Assembly: GCA_934330725.1 (NCBI GenBank)
Contig: CAKRGM010000028.1
Span: forward strand, 1-31,590
Reading direction: 5' to 3'
From: an uncultured Lachnospiraceae bacterium
Lineage (GTDB): Bacteria; Bacillota; Clostridia; Lachnospirales; Lachnospiraceae
Length of the DNA: 31,590 bases
The notes beneath the pieces are model-generated. The model saw only the letters and a program-made list of their open reading frames with translations, did no database searches and had not been told where the DNA came from. Shown piece after piece: positions 24,012 to 30,984 of this stretch. The first letter of the stretch is position 1. Every line of letters begins with the position of its first letter. The position numbers and the translations under genes were made by a program.

Positions 24012-24260
24012 ATGAATGATTTATTAGAGAAAATATATGAAAATGTTATAAGACAGGAAGATGATACTCTTGATATGGAAAAGCGTATCAATGATTGTAT
24101 GGAAGAATACATATCACATTATGATGATATTTCCGAAAAGGATAAGGAACGCATTAGAGATTTTGTATATTACGCAGTTCTGATAAGTGAAAAAGAAGCA
24201 TTTCAACTAGGCATAAAATGTGCTGTCAAAATGCTACTATCATTGTTGAATGATTTATAA
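24012..24260 (+). CDS. Small helical protein, DUF6809-like
   Basis: 82 residues, acidic and alpha-helical. The ending SEKEAFQLGIKCAVKMLLSLL resembles the conserved C-terminal helix of short clostridial proteins grouped as DUF6809, which are often element-borne. This is a family-level impression only. The stop overlaps the end of the convergent XRE gene by 6 bases. It is the last gene of the 22944-24260 operon. Confidence 0.55.
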   Translation: MNDLLEKIYENVIRQEDDTLDMEKRINDCMEEYISHYDDISEKDKERIRDFVYYAVLISEKEAFQLGIKCAVKMLLSLLNDL

Positions 24261-24575
24261 AATCTCAATCATCTTTAAAATTTTTTGTTTCTTTTCGTTA
24301 TCGCAGTCTTTTAATGCTCTTAATATTTCATTATCCAGTGCTAATGATGAATTTTCGTACTGGTCAGATAAGAGGTAATCTATCGAGGTATTGAGAGCAT
24401 TTGCGATAGCAAGAAGTACATTCAAACTAACTTTTGTATGATTATTTTCAACATTTGAAATATGTGAGGTATTGCAACTAACCATTTCTGCTAAATCGTC
24501 CTGCGTTAAATCTTTACTTTTGCGTATTTCTTTTATTTTTAAGCCTAGCAATTTATAATCTATTTCCTGTTGCAA
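24255..24575 (-). CDS. XRE-family transcriptional regulator
   Basis: 106 residues with a canonical N-terminal helix-turn-helix at residues 10-65 (IKEIRKSKDLTQDDLAEMV, then SHISNVENNHTKVS). A short C-terminal helix (about 75-106) is probably for dimerisation. The start is TTG at 24575, with AAGGTGGTG 8 nt upstream on the minus strand; no ATG fits. The gene diverges from the zinc-ribbon module. Two nearly identical inverted sites (24589-24606 and 24663-24680) lie between the two start codons, which suggests it represses both itself and that module. Confidence 0.85.
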   Translation of the reverse strand: MQQEIDYKLLGLKIKEIRKSKDLTQDDLAEMVSCNTSHISNVENNHTKVSLNVLLAIANALNTSIDYLLSDQYENSSLALDNEILRALKDCDNEKKQKILKMIEIL

Positions 24576-24588
24576 TCAGAACACCACC

Positions 24589-24680
24589 TTGCCTATATGA
24601 GTATATGTATGTTCTAATTGTATTATTGATGGTTTTGTGTTAGAATAATCTGAGTAAGTTAAATATACTTATATAGGCAA
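24589..24680. promoter_or_regulatory. Divergent promoter region with a pair of inverted 18-bp operators
   Basis: TTGCCTATATGAGTATAT (24589-24606) and ATATACTTATATAGGCAA (24663-24680) are reverse complements with one mismatch. Between them lie a plus-strand promoter (TTGTAT at 24618, 17 bp, TAGAAT at 24641-24646) and a minus-strand promoter (TTCTAA at 24645-24640, 17 bp, TACAAT at 24622-24617). Each operator therefore lies just past one transcription start, a symmetric repressor switch. Confidence 0.7.
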
Positions 24681-24704
24681 ATTACTTAGGAAAGAGGTGC
24701 ATGA

Positions 24705-25265
24705 ATGTATTGCAGAGAATGTGGAAATGAATTACAGAGTAATGCAGTAAGATGTTCCAAATGCTCAACACAAGTTGGATATGGTGTGAACTATTGCCAT
24801 AACTGTGGATACAACACTAATGCCAAGTTGGAGTTCTGTCGAAATTGTGGAGCTAAATTATCAAACAAAGTATCGGTACAGAAACAGACACAAAAAATTA
24901 ACGAATTGAATATGCAGGCAAAGAAGACTAAGAAAATGGTAAAAGTTTTTAAACGACTAAGTATTTCCTGTGTGGTTATTTTTTTATGTTTAGTGGCATT
25001 TCTAGTATTAAGACCACAGCCAGCTAATATTCCAGATGCAAGAAAGGCAGATGAATTTTTAAAGGTTGGAAATGTTTACTATTATGATAGTTCATATGTG
25101 AGTGAAGAGGTTGCCAGTTATTGGGCTCAAAGCCGAGCAATAATTAGTTATATTGTGTGTTCGATTTTTGCTTTTATAGTTTCAATCATCAGCAAAATTG
25201 TATTACAGAATAAATATAACAGGCTTATTGCCACCATAAAGAAGGAGAAGAAAAATGTATTGTAG
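24705..25265 (+). CDS. Membrane protein with tandem zinc ribbons
   Basis: 186 residues. The N-terminus has three Cys-pair knuckles (MYCRECGNEL, VRCSKCS, YCHNCGYN, then FCRNCGAKL), enough for about two zinc ribbons in residues 1-55. A basic coiled segment follows, then a membrane helix at about 85-105, an external loop of about 45 residues (RPQPANIPDARKADEFL), and a second helix at about 142-165. Both ends are predicted cytoplasmic. GAAAGAGGTG precedes the ATG. Zinc ribbon plus membrane helix proteins are widespread in Firmicutes and mostly of unknown function. Its start lies directly behind the operator pair of the divergent XRE regulator, and the next gene overlaps it by 11 bases. Confidence 0.7.
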   Translation: MYCRECGNELQSNAVRCSKCSTQVGYGVNYCHNCGYNTNAKLEFCRNCGAKLSNKVSVQKQTQKINELNMQAKKTKKMVKVFKRLSISCVVIFLCLVAFLVLRPQPANIPDARKADEFLKVGNVYYYDSSYVSEEVASYWAQSRAIISYIVCSIFAFIVSIISKIVLQNKYNRLIATIKKEKKNVL

Positions 25266-25650
25266 GACATGTGGTAACAAGATGAATGATAACGCTGAAA
25301 TATGCGTAAAGTGCGGTGTTAGAAAGAATGTTGGCTCTGATTACTGTCAAGTATGTGGGGCAAGAACAACATCTTCTATGGTTAATTGTAAAAAATGTGG
25401 AGCTAAATTGATGAAAGCAATGTCATCAACACAGGTCAAGAAAAAAGCTGTATCAAAAGGCAAGAAAACTTTCGGTACTATTTTACTTGTACTTGGTATT
25501 ATATTATTGTTTGCCGCTGTTATAAACTTTGGTTCAGGATTTACCAGTGGAAGCAGTTATAGTTCATATAACAGTTTAAGTGCCGCTGGAAGATGTGGAG
25601 TTTTGGGAGCTTTATTTACTGGATTTGGTGTTAGGTTGAGGAAAAAGTAA
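25255..25650 (+). CDS. Second zinc-ribbon membrane protein
   Basis: 131 residues. Its N-terminus parallels that of the preceding gene (MYCRTCGNKM, ICVKCGVRK, YCQVCGART, CKKCGAKL), which points to a duplication. Membrane helices are predicted at about 75-93 and 105-125, with a Gly/Ser-rich loop between (GSGFTSGSSYSSYNS). GAAGGAGAAG lies just before the ATG, inside the end of the first gene, so the pair is translated together and may form a complex. Confidence 0.68.
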   Translation: MYCRTCGNKMNDNAEICVKCGVRKNVGSDYCQVCGARTTSSMVNCKKCGAKLMKAMSSTQVKKKAVSKGKKTFGTILLVLGIILLFAAVINFGSGFTSGSSYSSYNSLSAAGRCGVLGALFTGFGVRLRKK

Positions 25651-25671
25651 AACACAGAGGAGTGGATAACT

Positions 25672-25830
25672 ATGGTAGCTGTATTTGTAATAATTATTAT
25701 TTTATTGATAATCGGTTCATATAGCAAAGATGATGAAGTCAAAGACTTTTCTGAACATCAGCTAAAAGGAACTATACATAGCGGTGGATTTTATCGTTTA
25801 ATTATGGAAATTATCAAGGGGCTGTTTTAA
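25672..25830 (+). CDS. 52-residue single-pass membrane miniprotein
   Basis: ATG at 25672 with GAGGAG 7 nt upstream. Residues 2-15 form a hydrophobic helix (MVAVFVIIIILLIIGSY), followed by a polar tail with a terminal amphipathic segment. It directly follows the zinc-ribbon pair (21-nt gap) and probably belongs to the same operon. Function unknown; its size and hydrophobic start would also fit a small toxin, but nothing else supports that. Confidence 0.55.
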   Translation: MVAVFVIIIILLIIGSYSKDDEVKDFSEHQLKGTIHSGGFYRLIMEIIKGLF

Positions 25831-25899
25831 GAACACTAGCAGATAGAGCCTACTTTATAGCCATGTAAATCAATATTTCATATCAAAATGTAACATAAC

Positions 25900-25927
25900 G
25901 GAGATACTTCACAATCGAGGTATCTCC
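25900..25927. terminator. Hairpin between convergent element genes
   Basis: GGAGATAC pairs perfectly with GTATCTCC around a 12-nt loop. It is followed by ATTTCTTG rather than a clean T-run, so it is a weak or bidirectional terminator. It lies between the zinc-ribbon operon and the convergent second XRE gene. Confidence 0.55.
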
Positions 25928-26041
25928 ATTTCTTGTTTACAGGGGAATTATCTGCTCATTTTATAGGCATTTTGGTGTTAGTTGTGTGGTAAATCATTTA
26001 AAGTATATACACCACTGAAATTAAAATTGTTGCGGTTAATA

Positions 26042-26740
26042 CTATTTTTCTATTAGTTTTACTTCTGCTGTGTTTACAATAGCAGAAACAGGCGAAACTG
26101 TATCATCAGAGTTAAGTTCATCTAGTTCCTGTTGAGTGATTATTGCTTCATCTGCCTTATAATCATTTGTTTCCTCAAAAGCTCTATGCAATACAGGCAT
26201 GAGGATATTTTCTAAATATTCAATCGTAGTCTGACTAAAAACATATTCCTGTATTTTTAACATGCTTGTTTTTTCTGTTGCTGAAAGCTCTTTATTCTGT
26301 CGAATATCGTTTATTTGGTACAGGCTATTATATATGGTTACCAGTGCATTAAATAATTCATGGGGATTAGATAACAGGGCAGAAAGCATAAGTTCTATCA
26401 TATGATTTCCACTGTCCAGTTCTAGTAATTGGGATAAATTTTTATAAAAGGTATCATCAAATGGAAAGAGTTTTCCTAGTTCATAATATTTTTTATTCTT
26501 GGTAGCTGTTTCTTCCATGAAGTATTCATAACAAATATCTTCGTTTTGTTCTTCTGAAAAATAATTTTTATATGCTTTGATAGTGGACACAGTTGCGGTA
26601 TCACAACCCTCTCTTTCTAATTTTGAGATAGTTGAAAATGCAATACCTATTTTATCTGCTAAATCTCGTTGAGATATATTAGGTTTCCATGTTGTATCGT
26701 TGTCATATCGTAATTTTGCATAGTTATTTCTTTCTCCCAT
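26042..26740 (-). CDS. XRE-family regulator with long C-terminal domain
   Basis: 232 residues. A helix-turn-helix lies at about 20-60 (NISQRDLADKIGIAFSTISKLERE), followed by a predicted helical domain to the end (LFPFDDTFYKNLSQLLELDSG and onwards), which could sense a ligand or partner. AAAGGAG lies 9 nt before the ATG on the minus strand. Upstream an 8-bp inverted repeat with long spacing suggests autoregulation. The gene faces the small helix-turn-helix gene and the initiator, so it may control replication and excision genes of the element. Confidence 0.82.
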   Translation of the reverse strand: MGERNNYAKLRYDNDTTWKPNISQRDLADKIGIAFSTISKLEREGCDTATVSTIKAYKNYFSEEQNEDICYEYFMEETATKNKKYYELGKLFPFDDTFYKNLSQLLELDSGNHMIELMLSALLSNPHELFNALVTIYNSLYQINDIRQNKELSATEKTSMLKIQEYVFSQTTIEYLENILMPVLHRAFEETNDYKADEAIITQQELDELNSDDTVSPVSAIVNTAEVKLIEK

Positions 26741-26767
26741 GTAGTTAATCTCCTTTGTTCAAAAAAA

Positions 26768-26810
26768 TGCACAAAATAGAAAAAGATTTGAAATTGATTG
26801 AATTTGTGCA
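26768..26810. promoter_or_regulatory. Inverted repeat upstream of the second XRE gene (candidate operator)
   Basis: TGCACAAA (26768-26775) and TTTGTGCA (26803-26810) are exact reverse complements 27 bp apart. The spacing puts both half-sites on the same DNA face at about three turns (35 bp centre to centre), as for a dimer-of-dimers or looping repressor. It lies 28-70 bp before the start of the 232-residue regulator. Confidence 0.55.
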
Positions 26811-26946
26811 AAAAATTGTTATTTCGACCATTATACAATAGAATGACATTGTAAACAACAGCAACACCAAAAACAATGCAGTAGGCTAGCCAGTTTAAAG
26901 TAATGCTGATTGTTGAACAAATAAATTACAGGGAGGAAATAAACCA

Positions 26947-27138
26947 ATGGATAATAAACAGATTAGAGCAGTCATGCGTGATAATAATATTTATATGTGG
27001 CAGGTAGCAAAGAAGCTGAAAGTTAATGAAACATCATTCTGCAAATGGTTTCGAGAGGAGTTATCAGAAGAAAGAAAACAGCAGGTCATGTCAGCTATTG
27101 AAGAAATCAAGTTAGACAGACTGAAAGAACAGAAATGA
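26947..27138 (+). CDS. Small helix-turn-helix protein, possible excisionase/directionality factor
   Basis: 63 residues from the ATG at 26947, with GGGAGG upstream. MWQVAKKLKVNETSFCKWFREEL is a compact helix-turn-helix, and the C-terminal helix is basic (KLDRLKEQK). Such small proteins are common just before the replication gene of clostridial elements and phages. A recombination directionality role is inferred from position and size, not shown. Confidence 0.6.
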   Translation: MDNKQIRAVMRDNNIYMWQVAKKLKVNETSFCKWFREELSEERKQQVMSAIEEIKLDRLKEQK

Positions 27139-27227
27139 TGATGAACAGTTATATTATGTCCTTCGGAGCAGATATAGCAAGTTACGACTGACAGCAACAG
27201 CAATAACTATTATATAGGTTATAAGCT

Positions 27228-27290
27228 CTCAATAAGCGTAAAATCAAGGATTTTCCACTTATTGAGGGTAGACCTAAGATAGATTTTACG
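27228..27290. other. Origin-like nested inverted repeats containing an inverted attachment-core copy
   Basis: CTCAATAAG (27228-27236) and CTTATTGAG (27258-27266) are perfect 9-bp arms. Their loop contains the exact reverse complement of the left attachment core (27236-27253) with an internal AAAATC-AAGG-ATTTT dyad. A second 9-bp pair, CGTAAAATC (27237-27245) and GATTTTACG (27282-27290), overlaps it. The block lies 44 bp before the initiator gene, where a double-strand origin or origin of transfer would be expected. The surrounding gene-free gap is 27139-27333. Confidence 0.55.
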
Positions 27291-27333
27291 TTGATGTATA
27301 GACATAGTATAAGTCATTTGCAGGAGGATTATT

Positions 27334-28413
27334 GTGCATACATTTGAATTAAATTGCAACATATCTCGGACCGCTTATAGATACCTGCATGATAATCTTC
27401 CACTTCTTTCTAAAGTAAGTGATTATGTGGAGCGAACCAATTATTACTCTGCTAAAGGTATCATGCAGATTGAGTTAAGAACATATAAGTATGTGAAATA
27501 TGGTGTGGTAATGGAACGCTATTATGTTGTACTTCGGTGTAATCCGTCAATCATCATGGGCGATAGCAAAGTATTTTTAGTAGATTTAACAAGGTATGCC
27601 CCTGCTGATATTTTAGACAGATTATTAAAGCGGATATATGAGATTAACGAGTTTCGTTATATCCGACTGGATAAACAGCCATTGTCATTGTTTCTGACGA
27701 ACAGAGCAGATATAGCAGAGGACATACAGGTTGATTTTCCACAGATTGTAGTATGGCTTTGTAATATGTCTTTCCCTTATGGTTATCGCAATATGAAGCG
27801 TACAGATATTGCTAAGGACATAGACAGTTTATATATTGAAAGCTGTTGTTTTTCCAATGGTTCGAGAGCTTTTAACATTTATCACAAGTGGATTGCTTTG
27901 ATAAATACAGGGAAAGAGATACCAACAGAGGAACAGGAGCAGATACAGCGAACAGTCAGACTGGAAACACAGATTAAAAAGCAGGGTATCTATAACATGA
28001 AGTTACCGACCAAACGTTCAATAGAACCATTTTTAGAAAAGGACTTCTGCCATGAGTATCTAAAGAAAGAAATCCGTAACATATTCGGCATAGAAAAATA
28101 TGTGAGCAGGAGCAAAGCTGTTGAGTTGATTAACAACAGTTCCTATAAACCATATGATAAGGCGGTTATGGTATCCATTATTGATATGATACAGCATTTC
28201 AAAGGTCTGTATGAACTTGAAAAAGCGATTGCAGACACTAATATATATACACCACCGCAATATGGAAATATAAGGTCATTTAAAGAGAGTTGGTTAAAGA
28301 AGTTTAAATGTTTAGGCATACAGCCTGTTGTTATTCCCGATAGTATGGGGATTGATGAAATACCAAGTATTTATGATTTATTGATAAAAGAAAGTGAGAA
28401 TGATTATGAGTAA
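27334..28413 (+). CDS. Rolling-circle replication initiator / MobT-like protein (Rep_trans-like)
   Basis: 359 residues starting at GTG, with AGGAGG 6 nt upstream. The arrangement KRTDIAKDIDSL (metal or Asp motif), NIYHKW, then QRTVRLETQIKKQGI resembles the RxDxaxD and RxExq motifs of the Rep_trans family (initiators of pT181-type plasmids and MobT relaxases such as NicK and Tn916 Orf20). A candidate nicking tyrosine is in HEYLKKEIRNIFG, but I cannot assign it with certainty. By family knowledge it would nick the DNA strand at an origin and stay covalently bound. The origin-like dyad directly upstream supports this. The C-terminus overlaps the next gene by 8 bases. Confidence 0.65.
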   Translation: MHTFELNCNISRTAYRYLHDNLPLLSKVSDYVERTNYYSAKGIMQIELRTYKYVKYGVVMERYYVVLRCNPSIIMGDSKVFLVDLTRYAPADILDRLLKRIYEINEFRYIRLDKQPLSLFLTNRADIAEDIQVDFPQIVVWLCNMSFPYGYRNMKRTDIAKDIDSLYIESCCFSNGSRAFNIYHKWIALINTGKEIPTEEQEQIQRTVRLETQIKKQGIYNMKLPTKRSIEPFLEKDFCHEYLKKEIRNIFGIEKYVSRSKAVELINNSSYKPYDKAVMVSIIDMIQHFKGLYELEKAIADTNIYTPPQYGNIRSFKESWLKKFKCLGIQPVVIPDSMGIDEIPSIYDLLIKESENDYE

Positions 28414-28696
28414 AGAAAAAAGATATGATACCAAATCGGTAAAGGAAATGTTATTAAATAATGCGAGATATGCGTGTTTTGCATTAGGAAGAGCAAACAG
28501 TGAAAACACTATATTTGAAGAAGAATTGATTATAAAAGCTATGGATGAGGTGTTAGAAAAGGATACAGGAAGTGAAGAACAATTTAAAAAGTTATTAGGA
28601 TTATCTTATATGTTACATGGAATTACAGATAATCTTCGTTTATTCGATAGTGGGTCTAAACAGATTGAGTTTAACGAAAAAGAAGAACCATTTTAA
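28406..28696 (+). CDS. Hypothetical protein coupled to the initiator
   Basis: 96 residues from the ATG at 28406 (a nearby ATG at 28400 is also possible), overlapping the initiator stop by 8 bases. It is acidic and helical (KEMLLNNARYACFALGRANS, then EEQFKKLLGLSYMLHGI). No family recognised. Position suggests an accessory protein of replication or excision. Confidence 0.6.
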   Translation: MSKEKRYDTKSVKEMLLNNARYACFALGRANSENTIFEEELIIKAMDEVLEKDTGSEEQFKKLLGLSYMLHGITDNLRLFDSGSKQIEFNEKEEPF

Positions 28697-28719
28697 TATC
28701 ATAGAAAGTTGGTGAATTT

Positions 28720-28878
28720 ATGAAGAATGAAAAATTATTGCAGTACAGCAAAGAATTATCCCTGCTGTCACAGTTATTGCAAAGCAAGTTAATAACAGAA
28801 ACCGAGTATCAGAAAATTAAAACCAAACTGATGAATGAATACAATATTATATCAGATATAACAGCTATGACAGCCTAA
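28720..28878 (+). CDS. 52-residue SHOCT-like miniprotein before the recombinase
   Basis: ATG at 28720 follows GTTGGTGA. The segment QLLQSKLITETEYQKIKTKL is a SHOCT-type short helical hairpin (the pattern is LxxLxxxGxITxxEYxxxKxxL). Similar miniproteins often sit directly upstream of large serine recombinases on clostridial elements. A helper or directionality role is inferred from context only. Confidence 0.6.
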   Translation: MKNEKLLQYSKELSLLSQLLQSKLITETEYQKIKTKLMNEYNIISDITAMTA

Positions 28879-28929
28879 AACAAGGCTTCATATAAATTAC
28901 TATATTATAATTACAGGAGGTACAAGACT

Positions 28930-30831
28930 ATGACAAATCCAACAGTACAGGTTCGTAAAGCAACTAAACAGACAGTAAGCAGAAGAAAGGGTGTTCATTT
29001 GAACACTCTTAGGGTAGCGGCTTATGCAAGAGTATCAACAGATAGTGAGGAACAGCTTGAAAGCTACCAGTCACAGGTAAAATATTATACGGAGCTTATC
29101 AGCAATAATCCCGAATGGCAGTTTGTAGGTGTATATGCTGATGAAGCAATAACAGGAACACAGACCACCAAGAGAGAGGATTTTAACCGCATGATTAACG
29201 ATTGTATGAATGGAGATATAGATTTGATTATCGTAAAATCCATATCCCGATTTGCAAGGAATACAGTTGATACCTTACAATATGTGCGAGCCTTAAAGGA
29301 AAAGAGCGTTGCAGTCATGTTTGAGGAAGAAAATATTAACACGCTTACTATGGACGGAGAATTATTACTTACAATCCTTAGTTCTGTTGCACAGCAGGAA
29401 GTACAGAATATTTCTGAACATGTAAAGTTAGGTCTTTCCATGAAAATGCAGAGAGGGGAAATGGTTGGTTTTAATGGCTGTCTTGGTTATGATTATCACA
29501 AAGAAGATAAAACCATTACAGTCAATGAAAAAGAAGCCGAAGCAGTACGCTACATATTCAACAGATATGTTGAGGGTGCAGGCGGTAAAGTCATAGCAAG
29601 AGAATTAAAAAATCTTGGATATAAAAATAAGCGTGGCGAAAGCAGTTTCAGTGAGCATGGTGTTATCGGTATTATCAAGAATGAGAAATACAAAGGCGAT
29701 TTGCTTATGGGAAAGACATTTACAGTTGACCCGATTACCAAACGCAGACTTGATAATATGGGAGAAGCTGACCAGTATTATACAGAAAATCATCACGAAG
29801 CCATTATAAGCAGAGAATTGTGGGATAAAGCGAATGAGATACTAAATAAACGCAAAGGTTCACATTCAAGAAGCAATGGTAAGCGAGATAAATACAGCAG
29901 ACAGTATTCTTTTAGTTGTTTATTGAAATGTGGTTTTTGTGGTGGAAATCTCACAAGAAGAACATGGAACTCACGAACAGATTACAAAAAGACAATATGG
30001 CAATGTGTAACTGCTACGAAACATGGCAAGAAAGAGTGTCCGTACTGCAAAGGAGTACCCGAAGCACTTATTGAAGAAGCATTTATAAGAGCATATAACG
30101 CATTATGTACTTATGACGGAGAATTTATTGACGGATTTTTGGAGCATGTCAGAGCAGGATTACAAAATAATGATACTGACAGAGAACTGAAAAACCTTAA
30201 TAAAAAGATTACACGTTTGAAAGAACGCAAGAGCAGTCTTGTAGATATGCGTTTAGATGATAAGATTGATGAAGAAATCTATCAAATCAAAGTAACAGAA
30301 ATCAATGAGCAAATGGACGGATTGTTATTACAGAAGCAGTCATTAAAAGATAAATTGCAAGACCAGCAGGACATTAACAAGCGTCTGACAGAATTTCAAA
30401 ATGTGATAAGTAAGCATGAGATTTTACAAAAGTTTGACCGTCATGTATTTGAAAGTATTGTTGACAGAGTTATCGTTGGAGAAAAAGCGGAGAATGGAGA
30501 AATCAATCCATATAAGCTGAAATTTATATTTAAAACAGGATATGAAAAAGATGAGGTTGCAAGTTCGCAACCTTTTTCTTTTGCAAATTCATGTTCCAAT
30601 GGTAACAACGATTGTGGTATAATTTCTCTACAAGGCGACAACGATACATATAGAGACAATAGTTGCACTACATCGGACAGATTTGTAAGAATCCTTGATT
30701 TTAGGCACTTTGAGAGGTTTTTCAGGTTTGACCAGAGTGACCGAAAAACATACAAAAAGGCAATTTCTGATGGAGTAAATGTGTCTGTGGTATTGGACTG
30801 CGGCTTCGGAAACACATCAAAGAGAAAGTAA
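28930..30831 (+). CDS. Large serine recombinase (integrase)
   Basis: 633 residues. The resolvase catalytic domain (about 28-175) has the nucleophile Ser36 in AAYARVSTDS and the partner motif SISRFARN. The recombinase domain spans about 195-305. A zinc ribbon uses Cys334, Cys337, Cys370 and Cys373, and a coiled coil lies at about 405-485. It integrates and excises circular DNA without host factors. AGGAGG lies 9 nt before the ATG and a TATAAT at 28906-28911 may serve as its -10. The family core ends near residue 545. The reading frame then runs through the right attachment core (Ile588-Phe591) and 42 more residues that lie outside the element. On excision these would be replaced by 46 left-end residues (637 total). 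Confidence 0.92.
   Translation: MTNPTVQVRKATKQTVSRRKGVHLNTLRVAAYARVSTDSEEQLESYQSQVKYYTELISNNPEWQFVGVYADEAITGTQTTKREDFNRMINDCMNGDIDLIIVKSISRFARNTVDTLQYVRALKEKSVAVMFEEENINTLTMDGELLLTILSSVAQQEVQNISEHVKLGLSMKMQRGEMVGFNGCLGYDYHKEDKTITVNEKEAEAVRYIFNRYVEGAGGKVIARELKNLGYKNKRGESSFSEHGVIGIIKNEKYKGDLLMGKTFTVDPITKRRLDNMGEADQYYTENHHEAIISRELWDKANEILNKRKGSHSRSNGKRDKYSRQYSFSCLLKCGFCGGNLTRRTWNSRTDYKKTIWQCVTATKHGKKECPYCKGVPEALIEEAFIRAYNALCTYDGEFIDGFLEHVRAGLQNNDTDRELKNLNKKITRLKERKSSLVDMRLDDKIDEEIYQIKVTEINEQMDGLLLQKQSLKDKLQDQQDINKRLTEFQNVISKHEILQKFDRHVFESIVDRVIVGEKAENGEINPYKLKFIFKTGYEKDEVASSQPFSFANSCSNGNNDCGIISLQGDNDTYRDNSCTTSDRFVRILDFRHFERFFRFDQSDRKTYKKAISDGVNVSVVLDCGFGNTSKRK
30690..30703 (+). repeat. Right attachment-site core (attR)
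   Basis: AATCCTTGATTTTA is a direct copy of 21841-21854. The following bases GGCACTTTGAGAGG share GC and TTGAGAG with the reverse complement of the internal copy near 27230-27253. The core lies inside the recombinase gene, in frame with ILDF. Confidence 0.65.
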
Positions 30832-30865
30832 TACATTTATCATTCAACTAAATAACAGAAGCGTG

Positions 30866-30913
30866 AAAGACCGTTCATTTTCAAGAAAAATTGAAAGTGA
30901 GTGGTCTTTTTTT
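30866..30913 (+). terminator. Terminator after the recombinase gene
   Basis: AAAGACC pairs with GGTCTTT, with an inner stem TCATTTTCAA / TTGAAAgTGA, and a run of seven T ends the structure. It lies 35 nt after the recombinase stop codon. Confidence 0.9.
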
Positions 30914-30916
30914 ATA

Positions 30917-30952
30917 CCTTTAAAACGGATTTTTATTAAGACGTTTTAAAGG
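30917..30952. promoter_or_regulatory. Perfect 11-bp inverted repeat ahead of the ParB-like gene
   Basis: CCTTTAAAACG (30917-30927) and CGTTTTAAAGG (30942-30952) are exact reverse complements with a 14-bp spacer. It has no T-run. Position, 33 bp before the ParB-like start, suggests an operator or centromere-like site. Confidence 0.5.
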
Positions 30953-30984
30953 GCTGATTCGATGTGTTCGAGAAAGGCGATTTT

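Larger units (their letters stand above)
21840..30703. mobile_element. Integrative element (about 8.9 kb) with serine recombinase and replication initiator, inserted at rlmD
   Basis: The element is bounded by direct copies of AATCCTTGATTTTA (21841-21854 and 30690-30703). It has a large serine recombinase at the right end, a rolling-circle/MobT-like initiator, two XRE regulators and many small unknown genes. No coupling protein, type IV secretion gene or classical relaxase is visible, so it is not a self-transmissible element by itself. If the initiator acts at an origin of transfer, it could be mobilized by a helper. Genes are mostly on the plus strand. The two XRE regulators are on the minus strand, each facing an operator. 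The boundaries come from the repeat and the intact rlmD end; the exact crossover dinucleotide is not proven. Confidence 0.75.

Noticed and set aside
25672..25830. Type I toxin-antitoxin interpretation of the 52-residue membrane peptide
   Set aside because: The size and hydrophobic helix fit, but no antisense RNA promoter or paired structure is seen, and it sits in an operon behind two zinc-ribbon genes.
30441..30836. 131-codon minus-strand open frame opposite the recombinase end
   Set aside because: It is antisense to the recombinase tail and attachment core, lacks a ribosome site and has no recognisable motif.
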